DNA of 64,000 bases from Nitrogeniibacter mangrovi (lineage in GTDB: Bacteria; Pseudomonadota; Gammaproteobacteria; Burkholderiales; Rhodocyclaceae). Every line of letters begins with the position of its first letter. Positions within the stretch are counted from its first letter, which is position 1. Below are positions 37,760-47,331 of the stretch, piece after piece. The stretch covers positions 186,001 through 250,000 of the forward strand of contig NZ_CP048836.1 in NCBI RefSeq assembly GCF_010983895.1, in the 5' to 3' direction. The notes beneath the pieces were generated by a model, which was not told the origin of the DNA, made no database searches, and saw only the letters and a program-made list of their open reading frames with translations. The translations under genes were made by a program, and so were the position numbers.

Positions 37760-39133
37760 ATGAATGATGCTGCACTGCCTGACGATGCGCCGCTCTCCCG
37801 TGGCCCCTGGGCCGACTATGCGGTGCTCGTGGTGGACGACGAGATGGGGTTGCGTCGCTTTCTGTCCCGGGCGCTGGGCGCTCGCGGCGTGCTCGTCGAA
37901 ACCGCCGACTCCGCCGAGGCGGCAGCGGCCTTGCTGGCCGACGCGCACTTCGACGCGATCATTCTCGACATCGCCCTGCCGGGCAAGGCGGGGCTCGAGT
38001 GGCTGCGCGAGTTGCGCGCCGGCGCCTACGCCGGTGACGTGATCCTGATCACCGCTTTCGCCGACATGGACACCGCCATCGACGCCCTGCGCGCCGGAGC
38101 GGCGGACTTCATCCTCAAGCCCTTCCGCGTCGATCAGATTCTCAATTCCCTGCAACGCTGTTTCGAGCGTGCCCGTCTGGCACGCGAAAACTACGTGTTG
38201 CGCCGGGAAGTGGCGGATCTGTCGGGTGAAGTGGGCCTGGTGGGGACGTCCCAGGCCATGCGCCAGCTCTACAGTCTCATCAAGCGGGTCGCGCCCACGC
38301 CCACGACGGTACTGATCCAGGGGGAGTCGGGCGTCGGCAAGGAGCTGGCCGCACGGGCCCTGCACAGCATGAGCGCGCGCGCGGCACGCTCCTTCGTGCC
38401 CGTCAATTGCGCGGCGGTCTCCCCCGAGCTGATCGAGAGCGAACTGTTCGGGCACGTCAAGGGAGCCTTCACCGGCGCCTCGGAATCGCGCAGTGGCCTG
38501 TTCGTCTATGCCAATGGCGGCACGCTCTTTCTCGACGAGATCGGCGAGTTGCCGCTGGCCTTGCAGACCAAGCTGCTGCGGGCACTGGAGGAGCAACGGG
38601 TGCGGCCGGTCGGTTCCACCAAGGAGGTGCCGGTGGATGTGCGTGTCATCGCTGCCACCAACCGCGATCTGCGCGCCGAGGTCGACGCCGGCCGCTTCCG
38701 CCAGGACCTGTTCTACCGCCTCGAGGTACTCACCCTCACCATTCCGCCGCTGCGCGAGCGTCCGGAGGACATCGCCCCGCTGGCGGAACAGTTCAACCAG
38801 CAGCTGGCGACCCGGATCGGTCTGCCGCCGCTGGACATCGTCCCCGAGGTGGCCGCGCGGCTGGTCGGCTACGCCTGGCCGGGCAACGCGCGCGAGCTGC
38901 GCAACTTCATCGAGCGGGCGCTGATTCTCGGTCACTTCCCGGTGGACGCCGACAGCCAGCAGGGGGGCAACGGCAAGGCGCTGCCGCTCACCCTCGCGGA
39001 GGTCGAGCAGCGCCATATCCTGGCGGTGCTGCGTCAGTGCGAGGGCAACAAGACGCGCGCGGCCGAATTGCTGGGCGTCTCCCGCAAGACCCTCGAGCGC
39101 AAGTGCGCCGAGTGGGGCGTGACGGTGCCCTGA
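37760..39133 (+). CDS. NtrC-family sigma-54-dependent response regulator
   Basis: A 457-residue regulator: receiver domain with phospho-acceptor Asp70 (IILDIALPG), AAA+ domain with Walker A GESGVGKE (188-195) and the sigma-54 contact loop GAFTGA (235-240), and a Fis-type HTH at the C-terminus ([19 protein letters not shown]). When phosphorylated by the kinase encoded 6 bp downstream it should activate a sigma-54 promoter; a matching promoter with upstream repeats lies before the formate dehydrogenase genes at 41222-41336. Confidence 0.92.
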   Translation: MNDAALPDDAPLSRGPWADYAVLVVDDEMGLRRFLSRALGARGVLVETADSAEAAAALLADAHFDAIILDIALPGKAGLEWLRELRAGAYAGDVILITAFADMDTAIDALRAGAADFILKPFRVDQILNSLQRCFERARLARENYVLRREVADLSGEVGLVGTSQAMRQLYSLIKRVAPTPTTVLIQGESGVGKELAARALHSMSARAARSFVPVNCAAVSPELIESELFGHVKGAFTGASESRSGLFVYANGGTLFLDEIGELPLALQTKLLRALEEQRVRPVGSTKEVPVDVRVIAATNRDLRAEVDAGRFRQDLFYRLEVLTLTIPPLRERPEDIAPLAEQFNQQLATRIGLPPLDIVPEVAARLVGYAWPGNARELRNFIERALILGHFPVDADSQQGGNGKALPLTLAEVEQRHILAVLRQCEGNKTRAAELLGVSRKTLERKCAEWGVTVP

Positions 39134-39139
39134 GGCGGC

Positions 39140-41221
39140 ATGTTCCGGCGTATGCTCGCTCCGCTGCGGCGTTCGGTCCGGGCCCAGATGCTGGCGCTGG
39201 TGCTGGCGCCGCTGCTCGTGGGGGTGCCGGTGCTGCTGGTGCTGGTGTGGACCTGGGGCAACGAAGCCTACCAGCGCCTGTTGATATCGAAGGTGCGCGC
39301 GGACCTGATCATCGCCCACGAGTACTTCGACCGGGTCAAGGTGGGGGTCGGGCGCGACCTGCAGGGTCTGGCCGATTCCGCTCGCCTGGCGCGGGCCTAT
39401 CCGGGAGATGACGAGGCGCGGCTGCGCGAGCTGCTCATGGCCGCACTGAAGCGCTCCAACGTCGATTTCCTGCAGATCCTCGATGCCTCCGGGCGGCCGG
39501 TGGCTGCCGCGCGCGGTGCGCCGACGGCCTTGCCCGACCGCACCCGGTGGCCGGCCGTGGCGGCGGCACTGGCGGGGCACGAAAGTACCCACATCGAGGT
39601 GTTCGGTGCGCAGGAACTGGCCGCCATCGATCCGGCGCTGGCGGTGCGGGCGCATACGCCCCTGGTGCCCACACCGGCGGCGCGGCCCGATGATCGAGTC
39701 AGCGAGGATCGTGGCCTGATGATCCACGCCGCCGCACCCATCCACGATCTCGACGGGCGCGTCATCGGCGTGCTCGAAGGAGGCGTGCTGCTCAACGGCA
39801 ACCTGGCGATGGTCGACCGCATCAATGCCATCGTCTATCGCGAAGGCTCCCTGCCCCTGGGGAGTCAGGGCACCGCTACCCTGTTTCTCGGCGACACGCG
39901 GGTGGCCACCAACGTCAAGCTGTTCGAAGACCGGCGCGCGCTCGGCACCCGGGTCTCTGCGGTCGTGTACGACTACGTCATCGGTCAGGGCAAGGTGTGG
40001 CACGACACCGCGTTCGTGGTGAACGACTTCTACGTGTCCGGCTACGAGCCGTTCATCGACGGGTCGGGCCGCCGGGTCGGCATGCTTTACGTGGGCTTTC
40101 TCGAAGCGCCGCTGCGCACCGCCAAGCAGATGGCGATGGGGGTGCTGTTCGGCCTGTTCGTGGTCATCTCCTTGATCGGGAGCATCGTGTCGTTGCGGTG
40201 GGCCCGGGCGATCTTCAAGCCGGTCGAGCGCATGAACCGCGTCATCGCCCAGATCGAGCAGGGCGATGCGGCGGCCCGCATCGGCGAACTGGAGCGCGAG
40301 GACGAACTGGGCCGGGTGGCGCGCGAATTCGACCACCTGCTCGACTCGCTGGCCAGCAAGCGCGAGCAACTGGAGCAATGGGCGGACGAGCTCGACCACA
40401 AGGTGGCCGCGCGCACCGCCGAGCTGGCCGAGGCCAACGACACCCTGCGCCGGGCGCAACAACAGCTCGTCATGAGCGAAAAACTGGCGGCGGTGGGCGA
40501 ACTCACGGCCGGCGTGGCCCACGAGATCAACAATCCGGTCGCGGTCATCCAGGGCAATCTGGATGTGCTCACCGACATTCTCGGCCCGCAGGCCGATCCG
40601 GTCCGCGAAGAGATTCGCCTGATTCACCAGCAGGTGGACCGCATCCGCCAGATCGTCACCAAGCTGCTGCAGTTCGCCCGGCCGGGTGAGTTCGCCGGCT
40701 ATGCCGAGTCGGTGGATGTGCCGGCGGTGATCGCCGATTGCCTGGTGCTGGCGCGGCACACCCTCGAGAAACGCGGCGTGACCGTGGCGCAGCGGCATTC
40801 GGCCACCGGGAGCGTCGAAATCAACCGCAGCGAACTGCAGCAGGTGCTCATCAACCTCATCGTCAACGCGGTCCAGGCCATGGCCGATGGCGGCACGCTC
40901 ACGCTCACCAGCGAGGACTGGATGGATGGCGAGAACCCGGTCGGGGTGCGCATCGGCGTCAGCGACACCGGCCCCGGCATCGCCGAGGACGACCTCGACC
41001 GGATCTTCGACGCCTTCTTCACCACCAAGAAAGGCAGCGGCACCGGCCTCGGCCTGTCGATCAGCCAGACGCTCGTGCAGCGCTACGGTGGCCGCATCAC
41101 GGCCAACAGCGCCCCGGGCGAGGGGTCGGTCTTTCACGTCTGGCTGCTGCGTGAGGCCGACTTCGCCGAAGGCCCGACGGCGCCCGGATTCCGCTCCCGC
41201 TGGCACTTTGACGGGCACTGA
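39140..41221 (+). CDS. Membrane sensor histidine kinase
   Basis: A 693-residue sensor: an N-terminal membrane helix (about 16-38), a large periplasmic double-Cache-like domain, a second helix (about 333-355), HAMP, coiled-coil, HisKA with phosphorylated His461 (VAHEINNP) and a HATPase domain with DTGPGIAEDDL and GTGLGLSIS. It is the partner of the preceding response regulator. The ligand is unknown; the adjoining formate dehydrogenase cluster suggests formate, an electron acceptor or a related metabolite (inference). Confidence 0.9.
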   Translation: MFRRMLAPLRRSVRAQMLALVLAPLLVGVPVLLVLVWTWGNEAYQRLLISKVRADLIIAHEYFDRVKVGVGRDLQGLADSARLARAYPGDDEARLRELLMAALKRSNVDFLQILDASGRPVAAARGAPTALPDRTRWPAVAAALAGHESTHIEVFGAQELAAIDPALAVRAHTPLVPTPAARPDDRVSEDRGLMIHAAAPIHDLDGRVIGVLEGGVLLNGNLAMVDRINAIVYREGSLPLGSQGTATLFLGDTRVATNVKLFEDRRALGTRVSAVVYDYVIGQGKVWHDTAFVVNDFYVSGYEPFIDGSGRRVGMLYVGFLEAPLRTAKQMAMGVLFGLFVVISLIGSIVSLRWARAIFKPVERMNRVIAQIEQGDAAARIGELEREDELGRVAREFDHLLDSLASKREQLEQWADELDHKVAARTAELAEANDTLRRAQQQLVMSEKLAAVGELTAGVAHEINNPVAVIQGNLDVLTDILGPQADPVREEIRLIHQQVDRIRQIVTKLLQFARPGEFAGYAESVDVPAVIADCLVLARHTLEKRGVTVAQRHSATGSVEINRSELQQVLINLIVNAVQAMADGGTLTLTSEDWMDGENPVGVRIGVSDTGPGIAEDDLDRIFDAFFTTKKGSGTGLGLSISQTLVQRYGGRITANSAPGEGSVFHVWLLREADFAEGPTAPGFRSRWHFDGH

Positions 41222-41266
41222 GACATTTTGTCCCGTCGCGCCTGCAGGGTGCGACAAAAAGTCCCG
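41222..41266 (+). promoter_or_regulatory. Paired 14-bp repeats, likely enhancer (UAS) for the NtrC-type regulator
   Basis: GACATTTTGTCCCG (41222-41235) and GACAAAAAGTCCCG (41253-41266) share GACA-N4-GTCCCG and have their starts 31 bp apart, about three helical turns. Each has a GAC...GTC dyad. They lie 55-100 bp upstream of a sigma-54-like promoter, the usual enhancer position. Confidence 0.6.
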
Positions 41267-41320
41267 CGCGGGCGATGGCCGGCCGGCGCAAACCCCTTGT
41301 TCCTGAAAGGTTTTTCTCCC

Positions 41321-41336
41321 TGGCACGAAAGCCGCT
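41321..41336 (+). promoter_or_regulatory. Sigma-54-like promoter of the formate dehydrogenase cluster
   Basis: TGGCACGAAAGCCGCT has GG at -24 and GC at -12 separated by exactly 10 bases; the -24 half is a perfect match to TGGCACG, the -12 half (CCGCT) is weaker than TTGCT. It precedes the polyferredoxin gene by about 90 bp and follows the genes for a sigma-54 activator and its kinase. Confidence 0.65.
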
Positions 41337-41425
41337 AAGGCTTGCATGACGAAGCGCGCCTCAAGTCGCGTGTCCGTGTGCCAAGCGTTGTTCACCGACG
41401 TGAATAACGCCACGAGGAGACAAGT

Positions 41426-43498
41426 TTGGATTCCAGCAACAGTCGGTCGGGCGGGGCCGGAGGGGTGGCCTTGTGCCGTTGTCAGGGGCGGATCGAGGAC
41501 GGCGCCATCGAGCGCGCGCGCGCCGCGCTCGATGCGGATGTCGACATCGTCGATCTTGCCTGTCGCGCTTCCACCCCACTGGCGGCCGACGCCGTGGGCT
41601 GCATGCGCGAGGCGCCGCTGCTCGGCGAACGGGCCGCGTCCGATGCGCCGCTGCGTTTCTTCCCCGCCAGAGAGTACGCCGCCGGCGGCGTGAAGGCCGC
41701 GCCGCGGCTGGCGGCGCTGGTGGCCATGGCGCAGTTGCCCGAGCCCCCGCCGGTCGATGCGGTGTCCTATGACAGCCAGGGGCGGGTGGCCGTGCTCGGG
41801 GCCGGCCCGGAGGCCATGGCCTGGGCGCAGCGCCTGCAGGGCAAGGCCGACGCACGGCTGCAGGTGACCGTCTTCGCCGAAGACGAATCGCCGCTCGAGG
41901 CGAGTTCGCCGCGCCAGGTGCCGGTGCATCGGGCGCGCCAGGTGAGCGTGTCGGGCTGGCTGGGCGCGTTCCGGGTGGCCTGGACGCCCGCCAACGCCGT
42001 CGATGCGTCCACCTGCACCGGTTGCGGCGCCTGCATCACCGCCTGCAGTTCCGATGCGATCGTGCGCGATGGCGTGTCCGCCTACGTGGACGCCGCGCGA
42101 TGCAACGACAAGCGCCGCTGCATCGAGGTGTGCGAGGCCGGCGCGATCGATTTCTCGTTCGCGCCGCGAACGGCCACCTTCGACCTGGTGCTCGACCTGG
42201 CGGAGGTGCCGCGCCTGACGATGCCGCACCCGCCCCAGGGCTACTTCGCGCCGGGCGGCGATGTGCTCAAGTGCGCCGAGGCCGCGCTCGAGATGACCGA
42301 ACTGGTGGGCGAGTTCGAGAAGCCGCGCTTCTTCGACTACCAGGCCAGCCTGTGCGCCCATGCGCGCAACCGCATCGAGGGGTGTTCGCGCTGCATCGAC
42401 ACCTGTTCGACCTCGGCGATCGAGGCCGACGGCGACGGTGTGCGTGTGGCGCCCTACCTGTGCATGGGCTGCGGCGCCTGCGCGAGCGTGTGTCCCACCG
42501 GCGCCATGCGTTACAACTATCCCGCCGTGCCCGAGGTGGGCGCGCGCCTTCGCGCCGCCTTGCAGGCCTGGCAGGCGGTGGACCGGACGGCGCCGACCGT
42601 GGTCCTGCACGGGGCCGCCCAGGCGCGGACGCTGCAGGTGGCCGCCGAGACCGACCCCCTGCCGGACGATGTGCTGCCGCTGGCCGTGCATGACGGCGCC
42701 AGCATCGGCCCGGATCTGATCCTGTATGCCCTGTGCGCCGGCGCTGCGCGGGTGGTGGTGTGGCAGTCGGACGAGGCGCCGGCCACCTATCTGGCCTCGG
42801 CGCAGCGGGCGGCGGGGTTCGCCACGGCAGTGCTCCAGGGGCTCGGGCTGGACACGGACGGCGCGCGTGCGCGGGCGGTGTCGGGGGATGTCGACACCCT
42901 GTGGGCCGCCCTGGCCGGGCCGGTGCCCGCCGCGCTTGGCGAGGCGGCGCGCTTCCACCCGCAGAAGGACAAGCGCACGACGCTGGAGATGTGTTTCGAG
43001 CATCTGGTGAAGCTTGCGGGCGCGACGCCGCCGGCACCGTTGCCCCTGCCGTCGGGGAGCCCGTACGGCACGGTCGAGATCGACGGCGACCGATGCACCC
43101 TGTGCAAGTCCTGTGTCGGCGCCTGCCCGAGCAAGGCGCTCACCGAGACGCCCGAGGCCCTGCAGCTGCGCTTCCGCGAGGCCAGCTGCGTGCAGTGCGG
43201 CCTGTGCGTGGCGACCTGTCCGGAAGACGCCCTGAGCCTGACCGCCCGTCTGAACCTGTCGCCCGAGGCGCGCCAGCCCACGGTCCTCCACGAGGATCCG
43301 CCGTGCACCTGCGTGCGCTGCGGCCAGCCGTTCGGCTCCAGCGCCGCGGTCGGGCGCATTGCCGAGCGGCTGGCCGGCAACCCGCACTTCGCGTCCCCCG
43401 AGCAGCGCCGCCGTCTGCAGATGTGCGGCGATTGCCGGGTGGTGGACATGATGTCCCCGGCCGCCGGCCGTTCCGAACTGTCCGTGCTGGACCACTGA
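41426..43498 (+). CDS. 4Fe-4S polyferredoxin of the formate dehydrogenase cluster
   Basis: A 690-residue cytoplasmic iron-sulfur protein without a signal peptide. At least four CxxCxxCxxxC or related clusters are visible (CTGCGACITAC, CMGCGACASVC, CTLCKSCVGAC, CVQCGLCVATC), with extra Cys groups CNDKRRCIEVC, CSRCIDTC and a terminal CxxC zinc-like module. It probably moves electrons or assists assembly for the FDH encoded downstream; such proteins are regularly found at this position in betaproteobacterial FDH clusters. The start is TTG with GAGGAG upstream. Confidence 0.85.
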   Translation: MDSSNSRSGGAGGVALCRCQGRIEDGAIERARAALDADVDIVDLACRASTPLAADAVGCMREAPLLGERAASDAPLRFFPAREYAAGGVKAAPRLAALVAMAQLPEPPPVDAVSYDSQGRVAVLGAGPEAMAWAQRLQGKADARLQVTVFAEDESPLEASSPRQVPVHRARQVSVSGWLGAFRVAWTPANAVDASTCTGCGACITACSSDAIVRDGVSAYVDAARCNDKRRCIEVCEAGAIDFSFAPRTATFDLVLDLAEVPRLTMPHPPQGYFAPGGDVLKCAEAALEMTELVGEFEKPRFFDYQASLCAHARNRIEGCSRCIDTCSTSAIEADGDGVRVAPYLCMGCGACASVCPTGAMRYNYPAVPEVGARLRAALQAWQAVDRTAPTVVLHGAAQARTLQVAAETDPLPDDVLPLAVHDGASIGPDLILYALCAGAARVVVWQSDEAPATYLASAQRAAGFATAVLQGLGLDTDGARARAVSGDVDTLWAALAGPVPAALGEAARFHPQKDKRTTLEMCFEHLVKLAGATPPAPLPLPSGSPYGTVEIDGDRCTLCKSCVGACPSKALTETPEALQLRFREASCVQCGLCVATCPEDALSLTARLNLSPEARQPTVLHEDPPCTCVRCGQPFGSSAAVGRIAERLAGNPHFASPEQRRRLQMCGDCRVVDMMSPAAGRSELSVLDH

Positions 43499-43500
43499 CC

Positions 43501-44139
43501 ATGATGAACGCACTCGACTCCATCGACGATCTGACCGCCGCGCCGGGCGCGCCGGCGCCCGAGGATGCCGACCGGGCCGGCTTCTACGGCCTGATTGCCT
43601 ATCTGATGGCGCAGGCGCCCGATGCCGGCACGCTCGGCGCGCTGGGCGCGGCCCCCGCGCTCGACGCCGACCCCGGGCTCGACGAGGCGGTGGCGCTGGC
43701 GACCGCCTGGCAGGGCCTGCAGCAGGTGGCGCGCGAGATGTCGGCCGACGCCGTGGCGCTCGAATGGGCCGCGCTGTTCACCGGCACCGGACGGCCCGAG
43801 GTGCTGCCCTACGCCTCCGTCGTCCTCACCGGCTTCCTGATGGAAAAACCCCTGGCCGAGCTGCGTGACGACCTGGCCGCGCTGGGGCTGGCGCGCCAGG
43901 CGGGCAACGGCGAGCCGGAAGACCACCTCGCCAGCGTGTGCGAAGTCATGCGCCTGCTCATCGAGCGCGGTGACTGGGACGCGCAGCAGCGCTTCTACCG
44001 CCGCCATCTGCAGCCGTGGGTCGCGCCGTGCTGCCGCACGCTGTCCGCCAACCCGCTGGCGCGGTTCTACGCCGCGCTGGCCGATTTCGCCCAGGCCTTC
44101 TTCATGCTCGAGGCGCGGGCGCTGGGGTATGAGCAATGA
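43501..44139 (+). CDS. TorD-family molybdoenzyme chaperone
   Basis: A 212-residue all-helical protein of the TorD/DmsD family (EWAALFTGTGRPEVLPYASVV and the FYAALADFAQAFFMLE helix). These chaperones bind the Tat signal of a molybdoenzyme and hold it for cofactor loading. It starts 2 bp after the polyferredoxin stop and precedes the Tat-signal proteins, so FDH alpha is its probable client. Confidence 0.85.
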   Translation: MMNALDSIDDLTAAPGAPAPEDADRAGFYGLIAYLMAQAPDAGTLGALGAAPALDADPGLDEAVALATAWQGLQQVAREMSADAVALEWAALFTGTGRPEVLPYASVVLTGFLMEKPLAELRDDLAALGLARQAGNGEPEDHLASVCEVMRLLIERGDWDAQQRFYRRHLQPWVAPCCRTLSANPLARFYAALADFAQAFFMLEARALGYEQ

Positions 44140-44183
44140 GAGACAAGAAGACACGGCCCGAGGGCCGGACAGGAGAGAAGACC

Positions 44184-44402
44184 ATGAATGACGAGATGCG
44201 GACCAAACGGCCGGCCAGCTTCGGTCGGCGCAGCTTCCTGTTCGCGGCGGCGGGCACCGGCGCGGCCGGTCTGGCCGCCGTCAGCGGTGCGGCCCGGGCC
44301 GCCACCCCCGAGGAGGCGGCCAAGGCCGAGCCCGAGGGCGAGGGCAAAGGCTATCGCGTGACCGGCCATGTGGCGCGCTACTACCGTTCGACGCGGCTCT
44401 GA
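44184..44402 (+). CDS. Small Tat-signal protein of the FDH cluster
   Basis: A 72-residue protein made of a twin-arginine leader (FGRRSFLFAAAGTGAAGLAAV) and a short polar tail ending YRVTGHVARYYRSTRL. Small proteins of this type precede the FDH alpha gene in many betaproteobacterial clusters and are annotated as formate dehydrogenase-associated; their role is unknown. The ATG at 44184 has an AGGAGAG site; an in-frame upstream ATG at 44136 overlaps the chaperone gene. Confidence 0.75.
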   Translation: MNDEMRTKRPASFGRRSFLFAAAGTGAAGLAAVSGAARAATPEEAAKAEPEGEGKGYRVTGHVARYYRSTRL

Positions 44403-44413
44403 GGAGGACCATC

Positions 44414-47311
44414 ATGCTTGTCAAGAAATCCAGCAAGAGCAACGCTGCGTCGACGGCGCTGCGTGATGCCCTGGCGGGCGGTGGCGCGCCCCGACGTCTC
44501 GACCGGCGCAGCTTCCTGAAGCGGTCCGGCTTCGCCGCCGGCGTGGGCGCGGTCGGCGCCAGCCTGCCGCTGACCATGGTCCGGCAGGCCGATGCGGCCA
44601 AGGCCGCCGGTGACGGCGCGGTCGAGGTCAAGCGCACGGTATGCACCCACTGTTCGGTCGGCTGTGCCATCGACGCCGAGGTGAAGAACGGCGTGTGGGT
44701 GGGCCAGGAGCCGGTGTTCGACAGCCCGATCAACCTCGGCGCCCATTGCGCCAAGGGCGCCTCGGTGCGCGAACACGGCCATGGCGAGCACCGCCTGCGC
44801 ACGCCGATGAAGCTCTCCGGCGGCAAGTGGGTCGCCGTGAAGTGGGAGGAGGCCATCGACGAGATCGGCGACAAGCTCCTCGCCATCCGCGAGAAGTACG
44901 GCCCCGACGCGACCCACTGGATCGGTTCGTCCAAGCACTCGAACGAGCAGTCCTACCTGTTCTGCAAGTTCGTGCGCATGTTCGGCACCAACAACACCGA
45001 CCACCAGGCGCGCATCTGCCACTCCACCACCGTGGCGGGCGTGGCGAACACCTGGGGGTACGGGGCGATGACCAACTCGTACAACGACATGCAGCACGCC
45101 AAGGCGATCTTCTTCATCGGCTCCAACGCCGCCGAGGCGCATCCGGTGTCGATGCTGCACATCCTCCATGCCAAGGAGGGCGGCGCCAAGGTGATCGTGG
45201 CCGATCCGCGCTACACCCGGACCGCGGCCAAGGCGGACCATTACGTGCGCCTGCGCTCGGGCTCGGACATCCCGCTGCTGTACGGGGTGATCCGCACGAT
45301 CTTCGAGAACGGCTGGGAAGACAAGAAGTACATCGCCGACCGGGTCTATGGCATGGACCAGATCCGCGAGGAGGCCATGCAGTGGACGCCGGACAAGGTG
45401 GAGGACGCCACCGGGGTGCCGGATGCGCAGATCCGCCTCATCGCCGAGACCATGGCCAAGAACCGGCCGTCCACGGTGGTGTGGTGCATGGGCCAGACCC
45501 AGCACACCATCGGCAACGCCATCACCCGCATGATGTGCGACCTGCAGCTGGTGCTGGGCAACGTGGGCATCATGGGCGGGGGCACCAACATCTTCCGCGG
45601 CCATGACAACGTGCAGGGCGCCACCGACATCGGCCCCAACCCCAACTCCCTGCCGGGCTACTACGGCCTGGCGGCCGGCTCGTGGAAGCACTGGTGCCGC
45701 GTCTGGGGCGTGGACTACGACTGGATGAAAGGCCGCTTCGCCAGCGAGGAGATGATGCAGAAGCCGGGCATCACCGTGTCGCGCTGGATCGACGGGGTCA
45801 CCGAGAACACCGAGCTCATGGATCAGCCGGCCAACATCAAGGCGCAGATCTTCTGGGGCATGGCCCCCAACTCCCAGAGCCGCGGCAAGGACATGCTCGA
45901 GGCCATGAAGGCGCTGGAGCTGCTGGTGGTGGTCGATCCCTATCCGTCGGCCACCGCGTCGATGGCGGCCAAGGTGCGTCAGGACGGCGTCTATCTGCTG
46001 CCGGCGGCGACCCAGTTCGAGACCTACGGATCGGTGACCGCGTCCAACCGCTCGCTGCAGTGGCGCGAGAAGGTGATCGAGCCGCTGTTCGAGTCCAAGC
46101 CCGATCACACCATCATGTACGCGTTCGCGAAGAAGTTCGGCTTCGCGGATCAGTTCTGCAAGAACATCAAGCTCAACAAGGACGCCAAGGGCTGGATGGA
46201 GCCCGACGTGGAAGACATCCTGCGCGAGGTCAACCGCGGCACCTGGACCATCGGCTACAGCGGCCAGTCGCCCGAGCGCCTGAAGCTGCAGATGCAGCAC
46301 CTCTCCACCTTCAATCCGGCCACGCTGCGGGCCGAGGGCGGCCCCTGCGACGGCGAGTACTTCGGCTTGCCGTGGCCGTGCTGGGGCAACCCCGAGCTCA
46401 AGCATCCCGGCTCGCCCAACCTCTACGACACCACCCGCCACGTGATGGACGGGGGCGGCAACTTCCGCGCCCGCTTCGGCGTGGAGCACGACGGGGTGTC
46501 GCTGCTGGCCGGCGAGGGCTCGTCCTCCAAGGGGGCGGACCTGAACTTCGGCTATCCGGAGTTCACCGACGTGCTGCTCAAGAAGCTGGGCTGGTGGGAC
46601 GAGCTCACCGATGCCGAGAAGACCGAAGCCGAGGGCAAGAACTGGAAGACCGACCTGTCCGGCGGCATCATCCGCGTGGTCATGAAGAACCACGGCTGCA
46701 TGCCCTACGGCAACGCCCGCGCGCGGGCGGTGGTGTGGAACTTCCCCGACCCGGTGCCCAAGCACCGCGAGCCGCTGTTCTCCACCCGCCCGGATCTGGT
46801 GGACAAGTACCCGACCCACGACGACAAGGCCAAGTTCTGGCGCCTGCCGACCCTGTACAAGACGGTGCAGGAGAAGTACCGCGACGTGGGCAAGGATTTC
46901 CCGCTGATCATGACCTCCGGCCGCCTGGTCGAGTACGAGGGCGGCGGCGAGGAGACCCGCTCCAACCCGTGGCTGGCCGAGCTGCAGCAGGACATGTTCG
47001 TGGAGATCAATCCGCGCGCGGCGGCCGATCGCGGCATCGTGGACAAGGACTGGGTGTGGGTGAGCTCGCCCACCGGCGCGCAGATCAAGGTGCGTGCGCT
47101 GGTCACCGAGCGGGTCGGTGCCGACACGGTGTTCCTGCCCTTCCACTTCTCCGGCCGCTGGATGGGCGAGGACATGCTCAAGTACTACCCGAAAGGCGCG
47201 GCGCCCATCGTGCGCGGTGAAGCGGTCAATACCGCCACCACCTACGGCTACGACGTGGTGACCATGATGCAGGAAACCAAGAGCACGGTCTGCCAGATCG
47301 CCAAAGCCTGA
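44414..47311 (+). CDS. fdhA: Formate dehydrogenase alpha subunit (molybdopterin, Cys-type)
   Basis: A 965-residue catalytic subunit. A Tat leader (DRRSFLKRSGF) is followed by a 4Fe-4S site (Cys77, 80, 84 and 112 in CTHCSVGC ... HCAKG) and the Mo/W ligand Cys202 in ARICHSTTVAG, where E. coli FdnG uses selenocysteine; the following His is also conserved. The C-terminal molydop-binding domain is present. It oxidises formate to CO2 in the periplasm and passes electrons to the beta and gamma subunits encoded next. The supply of bis-MGD and sulfur fits the nearby mobA and fdhD genes. Confidence 0.94.
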   Translation: MLVKKSSKSNAASTALRDALAGGGAPRRLDRRSFLKRSGFAAGVGAVGASLPLTMVRQADAAKAAGDGAVEVKRTVCTHCSVGCAIDAEVKNGVWVGQEPVFDSPINLGAHCAKGASVREHGHGEHRLRTPMKLSGGKWVAVKWEEAIDEIGDKLLAIREKYGPDATHWIGSSKHSNEQSYLFCKFVRMFGTNNTDHQARICHSTTVAGVANTWGYGAMTNSYNDMQHAKAIFFIGSNAAEAHPVSMLHILHAKEGGAKVIVADPRYTRTAAKADHYVRLRSGSDIPLLYGVIRTIFENGWEDKKYIADRVYGMDQIREEAMQWTPDKVEDATGVPDAQIRLIAETMAKNRPSTVVWCMGQTQHTIGNAITRMMCDLQLVLGNVGIMGGGTNIFRGHDNVQGATDIGPNPNSLPGYYGLAAGSWKHWCRVWGVDYDWMKGRFASEEMMQKPGITVSRWIDGVTENTELMDQPANIKAQIFWGMAPNSQSRGKDMLEAMKALELLVVVDPYPSATASMAAKVRQDGVYLLPAATQFETYGSVTASNRSLQWREKVIEPLFESKPDHTIMYAFAKKFGFADQFCKNIKLNKDAKGWMEPDVEDILREVNRGTWTIGYSGQSPERLKLQMQHLSTFNPATLRAEGGPCDGEYFGLPWPCWGNPELKHPGSPNLYDTTRHVMDGGGNFRARFGVEHDGVSLLAGEGSSSKGADLNFGYPEFTDVLLKKLGWWDELTDAEKTEAEGKNWKTDLSGGIIRVVMKNHGCMPYGNARARAVVWNFPDPVPKHREPLFSTRPDLVDKYPTHDDKAKFWRLPTLYKTVQEKYRDVGKDFPLIMTSGRLVEYEGGGEETRSNPWLAELQQDMFVEINPRAAADRGIVDKDWVWVSSPTGAQIKVRALVTERVGADTVFLPFHFSGRWMGEDMLKYYPKGAAPIVRGEAVNTATTYGYDVVTMMQETKSTVCQIAKA

Positions 47312-47331
47312 GCATCGAGGAGGAAACAACC

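Noticed and set aside
37499-43513. A 2004-codon open frame on the minus strand
   Set aside because: It runs antisense across the well-supported htpX 3' end, regulator, kinase and polyferredoxin genes; long antisense frames are expected at this GC content and the peptide is low-complexity with no domain.
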